DNA of 64,000 nucleotides, taken from NCBI GenBank assembly GCA_030849465.1, contig JARVLF010000021.1:434001-498000 (forward strand), given 5' to 3'. The DNA comes from Moesziomyces globuligerus (lineage: Eukaryota; Basidiomycota; Ustilaginomycetes; Ustilaginales; Ustilaginaceae). The notes under the pieces were generated by a model. The model worked only from the letters and a program-made list of their open reading frames with translations. It did no database searches and had not been told where the DNA came from. Every line of letters starts with the position of its first letter. The stretch's first letter is position 1. A program made the position numbers and the translations under genes. Below are positions 1 through 10,234 of the stretch, piece after piece.

Positions 1-1289
1 CACGCAGTGATGAGATCCACATCGCCCGTCAGCGATGCAGCAGTCGCAAAATCGCAGATTCGGCTCTTCCATAGTGGAGAGTGTGCCGCATTCTCGGCGC
101 CGGTGGGCAGGGAGGAGGAAAGACGCAGGATCTCTCTGTGTTCCGCGCGACCGAGGTGTTCAGTACCTGAGTCGAGTCGCTCCCATGCTGCCCATATTGA
201 GGCCAGATCTTGGCTGGCGATCGCATCTTGGAGCGAATGGAGCTCCGTCCTGGTAGCAGGAGCTAGGGATCCTGTGTCTGATGCGAGCGGCGCGAGCGCG
301 AGGAGACGTTCTTTTCGAACAGAGCCAGAAGGGTGGTAATTGCTTGACGCCGGGCGTTTGCCTCCTCGTGGCTGGTCTCGTCGAGCAAAGTCGTGGGTCT
401 TGTTAGCAGCATGATGAGGGCGGCTGTGCTTCTTCGGGGCTTTCGGTGTGTGTACACTGAACTCCGAGTCGCTGTAGGCCCTTGTGAGGGGAGGCAAAGA
501 GCGAGCCTCTATGCCAGCCAGCAGCGCTGAGCGTGACGCACCGAGGGCGGTCAGCGCTTTGATGCGAAGCATGGCCCTCGACTTGAGCGCTCAGCACAGA
601 AGGTCTCTGTGCAGGATCCTTGCTCGGTCTGTCGTCGACGTCGGCCAAAGTGTCGCTGCTGAAGAGGTAAGGTCGTGTTCTCGTTACCGTGCTGGGAAGA
701 AACAAGAGAAGGGTCTGTGGGCCGAGATCCGTGTTCCGGAGTTGAGTAGGTTTCAGGGTGTTAAACCTCGGTCAGCTAGCTTCCGACGACCAATATGCAC
801 GGCGCAAGGAGAGCGAGGATGTGCCTGGCAGGCTCGGCAGGCTCGGCTCTGGTGCAGGACATGGATCCGAATTCAGTGATGCACTGCCGGAGCTGCGCAC
901 AAGGCCAGAGCGCGCCACTCGTTGTCGAAACTGCTCAGCCGGGCGCAGCCGCCACATCACGGCCAAGCCAAGCCTAATAGTCTTAAGGCTGCCGCCGAGT
1001 TGGGCGGGACAAGCCCGATGCAGCTGGCGCCACACAGCGCATGGTGTCAAGCACCAGCCTACAGTACCCGCTTCCCGTCGGTCACCGCATCCTCCTTGTC
1101 ATCCTCCCATCACGTCGAACGCATCCCGGCCATCTGCAGTGCCTGCTGCTGTGCAGCACTCTCTTACACCGCACAGCCTTGGTGTGCTCGCTCTAACCAT
1201 AACCCTCTTGCTCGACTCTGTCCCTACCAGGTTGTGCGGCAATCGGGACCCACTGGAATCTTACGGTTTGACTCCCCTTCGCTGGCACG
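1..1289. other. Left-edge region without a convincing complete gene
   Basis: Open frames here overlap on both strands and none shows a recognisable domain. The last ~300 bases before 1290 are C/T-rich and are probably the promoter and leader of the membrane-protein gene that starts there. One minus-strand stretch near 263-457 looks somewhat protein-like and is listed separately. Confidence 0.5.
263..457 (-). other. Possible terminal coding exon of an unrecognised minus-strand gene
   Basis: The minus-strand frame ends in TAG at 263 and reads as a mixed-charge, probably helical peptide (LLDETSHEEANARRQA near its middle, then an Arg/Ser-rich tail). No GT donor is visible close to the stop, so it would be a last exon. 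I could not find a credible upstream exon, and no domain is recognised. It may equally be chance. Confidence 0.18.
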
Positions 1290-3191
1290 ATGAGTCCAGC
1301 ACGCTCTTCGATGGATAGAGATCAGCAGCCTCTGCTCGACAGTGAGGCCGCTGAGCTCGACACCCGCTTCGCCATCGACGACGATGTCGCCGAAGGCCAA
1401 CCAGCTACCGACGCATCATCGCCAAAGTATCCGCCTCTGCCTCCTTCCTACGCTGACACCATTCGCGTAGACGCTCGCTCGCAATCCAAATGGAATCCGG
1501 CCGCCTGGTTCACCATCTCTCGCACCACAAAAGAGCACATCCAAGCTTGCTTCCCTCGCACCAGCTCCGGCGACCTCCTCACCTTCTCTTCCGCCTTCTC
1601 CGGCTGCTACACGGGCGCCATGCGCTGCTGGCCTTCCAACCGATTCGCGCAGGCGAGCGCCTTCATCATCGGTCTCTGGGTCCTCGTGCTCTTCACCGGA
1701 CCCTCGCTGACTCAGTCTGCCGAAAACATCGGCAGCGGCCTGCACCAGGATTGGGACTACTCCAACATCCCCTCCACCAAGCCCGCTCCCCTCCACCAAG
1801 ACGGCCACATCGTCCAGGAGGCCCAATGGCAATGGCACAACTGTGCTTCCATCAAAGGTACCTCGAGGGTCCAGTGCACCGAGTCTACCAGCTTCCTCCT
1901 CAACCCCAACAAGGCCAAGGACAGCTTTGCATCCACCGAGTCCATCTTTGTCGACGTCGACCCGCTACGTCCCGACCGACCCCAACCGGCAGGCAGCGTG
2001 CCCGGCACTGTCACCGTCGTTCACGAGGCCTTCGATGCTCCGGACTCTGAAAAGGACCTCGTCAAGGTCGAGGTCACGGCTCGATACGACGAGGACTACA
2101 AGAAACTGTTCGACACCAGCCTCGTCGCCAAGATGAAACGAGGCCTCTACGATGAGGGCTTGGAGATCCTCACTTATGCCAAGGGCGTGGCCATTCAACA
2201 GAGCCCCCTTATCTTTGACGTCAAGGTCATTATCCCGCCCCACGTCAACATCCCCACGCTGTCCATCGACGCTGGTGCTTCCAACATCGATCTCTTTGAG
2301 TCCGCTCCCGCCCGCAAGAGATCTTTCGGTTCCCGCAGCCTTCACGGTCGCGACGCCTCTCCCAGCCGACCAGACTTCTACTTTGGCAAATTGCACGCCC
2401 GCACTCAAGTGGGCAAGCTGCAGTCTTCCTCGATCCGCGCCATCGCCGACATTCATCTCACCACCACAAATGGAAAGCTGCATCTCGGAGGATCCTTCGA
2501 GGCTCAGTCTCTTGAGTTCAAGACCGTCAACGGCCACCTTGACATCGACGAGAATTCCAAGCTTGAAGCAGCCTACGACCTCAACCTCCAAACTCAGAAT
2601 GGCCACATCCGTGTTGGACAGCACACGAGCTTCCGCGCGACTACGCTGCGGTCCGAATCCCTCAACGGAGGCATCATCGCCGAAGGCGCCGTCTTCAATG
2701 TCAACCACACTCTTTCCCTTCGCTCTTCCACGGGCAGGATCGAAGCAGCCATCAGCGTCGAGAAGCCGGATCTCTCGCGCCTCGATGCTCCGGGCCTAGG
2801 CAAGACTGATTTGGTCACCGTCGACGCCCAGTCTCAGACCGGTTCGATCGAGCTCGACTTTGTTCAGCATGAGCGCGAGGTGCCGCTTCGGTGCCGAGCG
2901 TCGAGCGAAGTAGCGTCTGTCTCGGTCGCCCTCCACCCCGAATTCCAGGGCAAGTGGGAGCTCCGTGGTGCCACCCATTCGCGCTATCGCGGACCCGGTT
3001 CGGAGGATGGCACGGACTCGGATCGTGGAGTCCACCGCTTCGTAATTGACGAGGACAGCTTCGGCTGGATCAACCGCCTCACGCGCGGTCGCACATGGTG
3101 GGAGCGGGACAACAAGCCCAGCGTCATTCCTAAGGGCGCTGAGGCCACGGTCGGCACGCAGGTCGGGCTCGCCGTCCTCACGTTCAAATGA
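1290..3191 (+). CDS. Single-pass membrane protein with a repetitive beta-rich extracytoplasmic domain; function unknown
   Basis: 633 codons, no intron. The first ~115 residues are hydrophilic and contain LPPSY (about residues 50-54), a PPxY motif of the kind bound by WW domains of Rsp5/Nedd4 ubiquitin ligases. One hydrophobic segment at about 119-141 (ASAFIIGLWVLVLFTGP) should span the membrane, giving a probable type II topology. The rest is a long domain with recurring 'T-x-N-G-x-L/I' units (about 390-490: TTNGKLHLGG, TVNGHLDID, TQNGHIRVG, SLNGGIIAEG, SSTGRIEA), which suggests a beta-solenoid or adhesin-like fold similar to DUF4097-type proteins. The ATG at 1290 is the first in frame after a C/T-rich leader. 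The gene is convergent with the lipid-transfer gene downstream. Membrane placement is fairly safe; the domain family is inference. Confidence 0.85.
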   Translation: MSPARSSMDRDQQPLLDSEAAELDTRFAIDDDVAEGQPATDASSPKYPPLPPSYADTIRVDARSQSKWNPAAWFTISRTTKEHIQACFPRTSSGDLLTFSSAFSGCYTGAMRCWPSNRFAQASAFIIGLWVLVLFTGPSLTQSAENIGSGLHQDWDYSNIPSTKPAPLHQDGHIVQEAQWQWHNCASIKGTSRVQCTESTSFLLNPNKAKDSFASTESIFVDVDPLRPDRPQPAGSVPGTVTVVHEAFDAPDSEKDLVKVEVTARYDEDYKKLFDTSLVAKMKRGLYDEGLEILTYAKGVAIQQSPLIFDVKVIIPPHVNIPTLSIDAGASNIDLFESAPARKRSFGSRSLHGRDASPSRPDFYFGKLHARTQVGKLQSSSIRAIADIHLTTTNGKLHLGGSFEAQSLEFKTVNGHLDIDENSKLEAAYDLNLQTQNGHIRVGQHTSFRATTLRSESLNGGIIAEGAVFNVNHTLSLRSSTGRIEAAISVEKPDLSRLDAPGLGKTDLVTVDAQSQTGSIELDFVQHEREVPLRCRASSEVASVSVALHPEFQGKWELRGATHSRYRGPGSEDGTDSDRGVHRFVIDEDSFGWINRLTRGRTWWERDNKPSVIPKGAEATVGTQVGLAVLTFK

Positions 3192-3682
3192 TCAGCTCAT
3201 CCGAGCCCACTCGCATGCACGTACCCTCGTCCGCTCGCCTTGTTCCACACTGTTCACCACTCTCTTTGACAATTCGTAATTTGCATTCTTCCCTGCTTTG
3301 CTCTCGAGTCTCTTGAAAGACAGTCTTTTGGAATCGTTTGACGAGGAGCTGGCCACGGCGTGTCTGCACATGCTCAGCAAACCAGTGTGTTCGCGCACGG
3401 AAGCGCTTCGGAGCCAAATGCCGAGGCGGCTCCGGGTCGAGATCTTTCACAAAGACCCGTCTGTCCCGGATTCACGAGGATCGGAACCAACTGCCAGCAG
3501 CAAGGATTGGCAGCAGGCGACCTTTCGCAATGCACAGACGTCAGGTCCGATAAATTGTGTTGATTGCAATGCAATGGGGCGTCTCTGTGCAAGAATGATG
3601 AGATGTGGGCATAGGCTTGTGCTCGGCACGAAAGATCTTGGTTGAGGAGCTGCATAGGACTGTGGTGGGGGCGGTCCTTACC
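3192..3682. other. Convergent intergenic region (3' ends)
   Basis: The 490 bases between two convergent genes presumably hold both 3' UTRs and polyadenylation sites. I see no gene or repeat in it. Confidence 0.5.
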
Positions 3683-4405
3683 TTAACGACGGAAACCAAA
3701 CTGGATGCTGAGATCAAGGCAGAGCAAGTTGGAGCCGTCCTGGTTCTCACCAGTGACGTGAACGTTGAACTTTCCGGGCGGAATCTCCCGAGGCAGAGCA
3801 ACGGTCTGTTCAAGCTCGTAGTCACCAGCCGAAAGCGGGCATTGAAGGTCCGCGTTGTTGGCCCTGGCTTCCTCGCAAACATCGAATCTTCGGGCCAAAA
3901 GCCTGATGAGACCCAGCTTGACGACAACATCCGCAAAAGTACCGTCCTACGAGATGCAATGGATTTGGGATGGAAGTGCAAGGGTATTGAAAGTGTGCCA
4001 TGTGCAGTCGAACATGGAAACCAAAGTCAGAGATGGGCGTCAACAAATGTACGGGAGCGTCATGACGAGCAAAGGTTAGGTACTTACGCTCACTTCATCC
4101 TTGATGGTGCCCTTAGCACGAACGGTGAGGTTCTTGCCAGGGACGGGCGGGTCGGGGCTCACGACGATGCTGTCTACGCTGACAATTTCGTCGCCAGTGC
4201 CGCAGCTAGTCCACTGCCAGCCTCCGCCAGGGGTGGGGTCCCACGCGAGACCGTTGGAGCCAGCATCGACGTTAGCGGCCTCTGGCACCGAGAAGGCGAT
4301 CTGATTGGTGGCCTGGTTGCAGTCCTGTCCGATGCACTCCCATGCAAGAGCCTGGGTAGCCAGAGCGAGCGAGGCAACCGAGACAGCAACAAGTCTCGAA
4401 TGCAT
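3683..4405 (-). CDS. Secreted ML-domain (NPC2/phosphatidylglycerol-phosphatidylinositol transfer) protein
   Basis: Two exons, complement(join(3683..3946,4088..4405)), giving 193 residues. The donor reads AGC|GTAAGT and the acceptor CTCGTAG|GAC; the intron is 141 bp, phase 0. Residues 1-21 form a signal peptide (MHSRLVAVSVASLALATQALA) followed by the mature start WECIGQDC. The body carries ML/NPC2 hallmarks: WQWTSCGTGDEI, the SPDPPVPGKNLTV stretch, and after the intron FADVVVKLG, DVCEEA, CPLSAGDY, REIPPGKFNVHV and the terminal LLCLDLSIQF strand. The spaced cysteines fit the family's disulphides. Family members bind sterols or phospholipids in the vacuole/lysosome lumen or outside the cell; the ligand here is unknown. 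The start is set by the signal peptide. The gene is divergent from RIO2 and convergent with the membrane-protein gene. Confidence 0.88.
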
Positions 4406-5104
4406 TGTTGGGCTCGCGAATCAAAGGGCAGGAGTAGATATGAGAGAGGGTATGCCAGCGAGTTGTGGAGCCGTTCGAGTGCGATGATTGAAGCAGAGCG
4501 TTCTACGGCTGATCGCAAATGTATGCGAACGATGGTGGCGAGCTGAGGAGGAGGAGGAGGAGGAGTCAACAGGCAGGCCCCTGTTGGCGCTGTGGATGGA
4601 TCGCCGCTGCGTATCGAGCCCCACAGCACTTGCCGAATTCAGATTCTCACGGAGCTCAGGCAAAGTGCCTCGCGATTTGAGCTTGAATGTGGAGTTGCAA
4701 ACATGCGCAGCCTGCAGCTAAACTGTATCGACCGCGGGGTCCAGCGCCCTCTTGCGCGTCTCGCCACTCTTACGCCTCGTCATAGCCAGTCTGGCTCCCA
4801 ACAAGAGAGCCCTCGTTAGAATCACAATGTCGAACGTGTCGCTCTCACACTCAAATTCCTCGCCTGCTTTTTGTGGAGCCGACCAGGAAGGTCGTTCAGG
4901 GTCCTGCTCAAATTACGACGGCAAGACGAAAAAATTGCAAGAGCCAACCAGCGCCAGGTTGTGCGCACTCCTGCATGTGGTGTCGAGCACTGCTGTCGCC
5001 GGCTCCTTCCCTTTCGACCGCCCACTGTCCATATCGTCGCCCTTCCAGACCCAGAGCATCATCCCAGGCGGTAACACACCGACCGACCAACCAATCCATC
5101 CATC
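4406..5104. promoter_or_regulatory. Shared divergent promoter region, NPC2-like gene and RIO2
   Basis: About 700 bases between two divergent starts. It contains a short (GGA)n run near 4541-4563. No clear TATA box or operator is visible. Confidence 0.45.
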
Positions 5105-7089
5105 ATGAGGCTCGATGCGACAGACTTGCGCTACATCTCCAGTCAGGAGTTCAGAGTTCTGACTGCGATCGAGATGGGCTCCAAAAACCACGAAGTTGTG
5201 CCATCCACACTCGCCGCTCAGATCTGCGGTCTCCATCATTCCGGTATCAACAAGCTGCTTGGCTCTCTCGCCAAGCGCAACCTCATCGCACGGGTGCAGA
5301 ACACCAAGTACGACGGCTACCGCCTCACATACGGCGGATACGACTACCTCGCCCTTCGTGCCTTTTCCAAACGCGACAGTGTGGCTGCTGTCGGTCGCCG
5401 CATCGGTGTCGGAAAAGAGAGCGACATCATGATCGTCTCCTCTCCTGACCAAGAGCAAAGGGTGCTCAAGATCCATCGCCTCGGTCGAATCAGTTTCCGA
5501 GCGATCAAGGAGAAACGTGACTACATGGGCAAACGCAAGAGCGCCAGCTGGATGTACATGAGTCGCTTGGCTGCGGCCAAAGAATACGCTTTCATGAAGA
5601 TCCTCCACGAGCACGGATTCCCTGTTCCACAGCCCATCGACCAAGCTCGCCATTGCATCGTCATGTCGTACATCGACGCTTTTCCCCTGCGCCAGATCGC
5701 CGTCCTTCCGCCAGACCAGATCCCTTCGCTCTACTCCGCACTGATGAAGCTCATCGTTCGTCTCGCCCGCGCCGGTCTCATTCACGGTGACTTCAATGAG
5801 TTCAACCTGCTCATCCGCGAAGTCTCTTCTGCAAGCGACGACGAGTACGAATCTGACTCCGGGCGAGCTGCGCCAGCTAAGGATGCACGACCCGCAAGCG
5901 CAGCGAGGCCAGTCACAGAGCCCACACAGCAAGACGGAACAACCGCGCTAGAAGCGCAACTTGTAGAAGGGCAGCATATCGAGCGCGGCAAAGGCTTCGA
6001 AAGGGTGATTGCTGCAACAGATGCGAGCTTGCACGACGACCACACCGATGATCAGTCCGGGTCGGAAGATGAGGACGACGACCAAGACGACCAAGACGCA
6101 GCGTCAGAAGGGTCGGAACGCCAGGTTCAGCTCGGAGATGATGTTACTGTCGAGCCCATCCTGATCGACTTTCCTCAGATGGTCAGCATCAATCACGAAA
6201 ACGCCGAATAGTGAGTGTTGCTCTTCCCAGTCCATTCAGAGACCTCGAAAATCTTTGCTGATCCGAACCTCTGGTCCACTCCTTGCATCTGACCCAGCTA
6301 CTTTGACCGAGACGTCGAATGCGTTCGCAGATTCTTCCGCAAGCGCTTTCGATATCATTCGGACGAATTTCCCCGTTTCCAAGATGTTGTTCCCGAGTAC
6401 GCTCGAAAGCAGACTAAGCTGCCCAAGACGGCACCCCAGGTCGGAGACGTCGACGAGAACACCGCGGAAACACAGACTGGCGACGTGCGTCTGGATCTGC
6501 TTGCAAAGGCGAGCGGCTTTGGTGGCTCCAAACAGGATCGGGAACTGGAACAGGTAAGTGCGAGATGCGGTATCATGGCTTCCTCATACATGATTCTGAC
6601 AGCGACCATTTATTTCATTCTCAATTTGTTCTACAGTACATGTCATCGCTCCGTCTCAGCACCACTCAGGGCATGATCGAAGTCGCAAATTCCCAAGACG
6701 AACCAGACGAGGAGGAGCAGGAGGAGGAAGAGGAAGAGGATGAAGACAGTGCAGAGAGCGAAGCAGACAGCGACGAAGAACACGACGACGAGGATGAGGA
6801 AGAAGAGGAAGGCTCTGATGCGGAAATGTCGAGAAAAGACCGAAAGGCCGCAAAGGCAGCTCAAGGCAACGACGTCAAGCCCTCCCGCGGAGCAGCGAGG
6901 AAGGCGATGCTTGACGGCGACGACAGCAAGATTGCTCAGCTGGTCGCGTCCGATCGGGCAAAGGCTGCTCGTCGTGCGGAAAAGCATCACGGAAAGAAGG
7001 CTCACGCTGGCAAGGGTGGCAGAGCCCATGCCGGCGGCAAAGCCAAGACCGGAAAGGCGAGGATGATCAGCGACTCGATGGACTTCTAA
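5105..7089 (+). CDS. RIO2: RIO2 atypical serine kinase/ATPase (40S ribosome maturation)
   Basis: Three exons, join(5105..6210,6298..6553,6637..7089), 604 residues. Donors are GTGAGT at 6211 and GTAAGT at 6554; acceptors are CCCAG|C and CTACAG|T. Splicing restores NAEYYFDRDVEC, the expected RIO2 sequence. Residues 1-90 form the RIO2 winged-helix domain. The RIO kinase domain has GVGKESDI (nucleotide loop), HGDFNEFN at 227-234 (catalytic loop) and LIDFPQ at about 353-358 (metal-binding loop). Between these two active-site loops lies a ~110-residue Asp/Glu/Ser-rich stretch where human RIOK2 has only about eight residues. The C-terminal third is acidic, then Lys-rich with a basic GKGGRAHAGGKAKTGKAR tail. 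Family role: binds pre-40S particles and drives late cytoplasmic 20S pre-rRNA maturation. Confidence 0.95.
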
Positions 7090-8150
7090 GCTTGGGAATG
7101 CATGTCGTAGTGTCAGCTATCGCCCCAATTCATCCCTTCTGCATGGCTGAGCTCAAATCTCCATTCCAAAATCACATGTGGACAGTCTTGTCTGTGTGAT
7201 ACGCAAACTGTGCCTTCCGCTGTCGATCTGCGGCTTGTTGACCTCCATACTCAGACTCAATGACTTTTCCAACTCATGCGGCTCGAACGGCATAGATGGC
7301 GCCTCTCCCCTGCGCGAATTGGCTGATGTGTCCGACAATGTGAGAGTATGTCATGTACCATGTATTGTGTAGCAAATGGCTGTGGTAAAAACCCGTAAAA
7401 ACCTGACAAGCACGTCGGAAAAAGTGAGATTGTCGAGTCCCGAGCCGCTAGGAAATGCACTCATGATCACTCATAAATTAACTCTGGCTGCTCTTCGCAA
7501 GCTCGCAGTTCTTCAGGATTTGACTGGCTTGCCATTCAATGGATATGATCCAAATTTCCGATCGTGCGCGGTTGGCTTGGATTGGGAATCATGAACCATA
7601 AATCGGATCTAGCCAACTGAACTGGCCTGGTGGTCGACTCGACAAAACGGGTTACTCATGACTCTCTTTTCCGATAAGAATGCGTTTCAATATGAGTGGG
7701 CAGCCGTGCTTGCGGACTGACTCATGACTCATGCACGATGCATCAAACTGCCAAATTTAGCATGCAGGAGGCGAAGAAGCAGCAATCCGCTAACGAATCC
7801 CGGTGGCTTCTCTTGAGCAGTCTCCAGCAGCCATCTATGATCGCGCGAGGGTGCCTGCTCGGTGGCTGACGCGCCGAAGTCACCCCCGGTAGCGAATGGG
7901 AGGCTGCTCCTTCGTCACCCACAGGCTTCGGACTTGTATAAGATACGCTTCATGGTTCGTATGATTATTCGAAACATGGAAATACGCAAAGAGCCAACGT
8001 AAACGTCGAAATTCATGTTCTGGCTGCAGAACGGTCCGATGATTTCATGATTTGCAACACACATGTTCAGGGGCGAGGAGCTCGAAAGAAGAGTTCGAAA
8101 TGCATTTCTACGTCTGGACAGCGGAATGTCCTAGTCGCATCGCGAAAAAA
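7090..8150. other. Gene-free region, left part of the desert
   Basis: No supportable gene. Base composition becomes noticeably richer in A/T than the flanking genes. It includes one more copy of the repeat-family word GCTCTTCGCAAGCTCGCAG near 7489-7510, and GGTGGCT words at about 7811 and 7861, so the repeat family starts here. Confidence 0.5.
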
Positions 8151-8161
8151 GGAGATTCATT

Positions 8162-8805
8162 CATATCCGAACAAGTGACGAGGTGGCGATTGGCCAGCCA
8201 CCCACCAGCCACCCACGCGCGATGGCTGATCGGCCACCTGGAGTGGCAGGGAGTGGCAGCCAAAGGTGCTAAAGTTTGAAAAATAAGAAATTAATGCGCC
8301 TCCTGGGCTTAAACCTGAGACCTGCAGAAAGCCACTTCCACCTCCACACGCACACACGCGTACCCAGGCCACGCGTGGTACCACCACCCCACGGCTCGTG
8401 TGATACCAGGTATGCACTTTGAGGCTGTCTGACATCATCTCAACGCAATTTGGGCCATTTTCAGCGCTATGCGCGCACGGTTTTGAGTCGGTTTTTGCAA
8501 GACAAATCATTATTCCCAGTGATCCTCTAATTAACGGATGCTTTGCATTGCAGGCATCATGATCATTCATCATCTGCTGCGGGTGGATGGAGTGCAGATG
8601 GAGGGAGTGCGGATGGAGGGTGTAACTGCGCAACGCGACAGCCAAAACACGCGTATTTTGCATAAGTTGGACGTGCAGCGTTGAATTTGGCAGAATTTGG
8701 ACGCGCTCGGACAAATTGGCAGGAGAGGTGGCGGAGAGCAGCCACCCATTAGCCAACCCGGGTGGCTGTAGCGGGTGGCTGCTCTCCGCCAGCTCGCAGT
8801 TCTGC
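8162..8805 (-). repeat. Left arm of a large imperfect inverted repeat
   Basis: The reverse complement of this stretch matches 9508-10142 over almost the full length, in the same order. Shared blocks include the GCAGCAGATGATGAAT block, GCATCCGTT..TTAGAGGATCACTG, GATCAGCCATCGCGCGTGGG, TTTCTTATTTTTC and CTTGTTCGGATATG. Small indels and substitutions separate the arms. I did not compute an identity value. No open frame of any credibility lies within it. Confidence 0.85.
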
Positions 8806-8984
8806 AGTATATGAGTGAAGAGGCGACCGTCAGAAGAGGAAGACCGGACATAAATCATAAATTGTGAAGATCCACTTGTTATCTGTGTGCTTCTTCGTGC
8901 GTGCGTGTGCGCTGCAAACGCGGATATGAATCATATTTTTTAAAAAGGCGGGGTGGTGACGTGTAGCCGCTCATCAGCCATTTC

Positions 8985-9220
8985 GGGTTGCTGACGGGTG
9001 GCCGATGTATACCAGCCGCCTGAGGAAGGGGGAGGGGGATGGCTGGTGGGTGGCTGCTGCTCTCCGACACCTCCTCCTCAAATTTCGACTCTACACGTCT
9101 AAATACGCGTATTTTGGCTGCCTGCTGGTTGGCCTTATTACGTAGCTACCCCATCCATACGCACCTCATTGATCCGCAGCACATGATAAATGATCATGAC
9201 GTATGGCTGGTTTAGCATGT
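8985..9220 (+). repeat. Third, partial copy of the repeat family inside the spacer
   Basis: In the same orientation as the right arm it keeps the CTCTCCGACACCTCCTC block, ACGCGTATTTTGGCTGCC, CCATCC..GCAC and GCAGCACATGATAAATGATC, but is shorter and more divergent. It shows the arms are members of a family rather than a single duplication. Confidence 0.65.
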
Positions 9221-9300
9221 ATCGGTCAGAGAATTATTCGAGAGTCATGATCTCCATGTTCATTATTTATATCGCGAAAAGCGGAGTGTAACACAAGCCA

Positions 9301-9340
9301 AGCCACCCGCAAGCCACCCGTAGGTGGCTGAGGGGTGGCT
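9301..9340. repeat. AGCCACC/GGTGGCT hairpin cluster
   Basis: AGCCACC (9312-9318), a 4-base loop, then GGTGGCT (9323-9329) form a perfect 7-bp hairpin, with further copies of the same word on both sides. Confidence 0.7.
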
Positions 9341-9545
9341 TCCACATTAAGCCGCTAGGGGGTAGTGGCTTCGGGGGTGGCTTGCCTCACATAACAGGCG
9401 CGTCAAATTTTGAAATTTGACCGGCATTTTTGGATTCGACGTGTATATGTGTGCTTAAGCTTCGAGTACTGTTATACGGGGGTGTGTGGGCGAGTAGTAT
9501 AAGGGTCAGAGGCATGTCCTGAAGAACTGCGAGCTCGCGAAGAGC

Positions 9546-9563
9546 AGCCACCCATCGGTGGCT
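9546..9563. repeat. AGCCACC-CATC-GGTGGCT hairpin
   Basis: Perfect 7-bp stem with a 4-base loop, at the inner part of the right arm. Confidence 0.7.
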
Positions 9564-9929
9564 GATGGTGTCTGCTCTCCGCCACCTCCTCTGTCAAATT
9601 CGACTTTGCCCGACCAAATTGTGCCAAATTCGATTCTGCGCGTCCAAGTTATGCAAAACACGCGTGTTTCAGCTGCCTGCGGGGTCTCGTCGCAAAGTCA
9701 CCCCCTCCCTCTTGCACTCCCTCCATCTGCACTCCATCCAGCCGCAGCAGATGATGAATAATCATAGTACCTGCAATGACAAGCATCCGTTGCTTAGAGG
9801 ATCACTGAGAATCGTGATTTAGTTGACCACAACTTGCAGGAAACCGACTCAAATGGCAGCGAATGGGCCCAAATAGCGTTGAGGTGATTTCAGAATGTTT
9901 CAAATTGCATATTTGGTATCACAGGGGTT

Positions 9930-10020
9930 TGTAGGGCAGCGGTAACACGCTTGACGCGTGGCCCGGGTATGCGTGTGTATGGAGGTGAGGTAACCTCCGC
10001 GGGCCTCGGATTCGAACCCC
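9930..10020 (+). other. tRNA-like segment inside the repeat (pseudo-tRNA or SINE-like head)
   Basis: TAGGGCAGCGGTAACACGC resembles a D-arm/A-box, CACGCTTGACGCGTG can fold as an anticodon-like hairpin with a TGA triplet, and GGATTCGAACCCC downstream resembles a T-arm/B-box; a GC-rich hairpin lies between them as in long-variable-arm tRNAs. The T-stem pairs badly and I could not pair an acceptor stem, so I do not call a functional tRNA. The left arm retains only a decayed version. Confidence 0.35.
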
Positions 10021-10234
10021 CGGAGGCACGTCAATTTCCTATTTTTCGAACCCGGGTGGCTGATCAGCCATCGCGCGTGGGTGGCTGATTGGTGGCTGAT
10101 GGGTGGCTGGTCAATTGCCACCTCGCCGCTTGTTTGGATATGTGGATCCAACGCGCGTAAATTATGTGGATAGCCTGGATTCGATTCCTGGAGACGAGTG
10201 TTTTCCGGAGGGACGCGTATTTTTAGAATTTTGG

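Larger units (their letters stand above)
9508..10142 (+). repeat. Right arm of the large imperfect inverted repeat
   Basis: Partner of 8162-8805; the symmetry centre is near 9157. It contains tRNA-like motifs (9935-10020) and a cluster of GGTGGCTG words at 10056-10110. The inner edges are marked by the block GAACTGCGAGCTCGCGAAGA here and its inverse at the left arm's inner edge. Confidence 0.85.

Noticed and set aside
8157..8858. 233-codon minus-strand frame as a protein gene
   Set aside because: It covers the left arm of the inverted repeat; the matching right arm is not open in the same frame, so coding is unlikely.
9930..10020. Functional tRNA-Ser(TGA) gene
   Set aside because: D-arm, anticodon and T-arm words are in order, but the T-stem has several mismatches and no acceptor stem could be paired. 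Kept only as tRNA-like.
8162..10142. CRISPR array or bacterial-type element
   Set aside because: Repeats are long, diverged and inverted with no regular spacers, and the genome is clearly eukaryotic.
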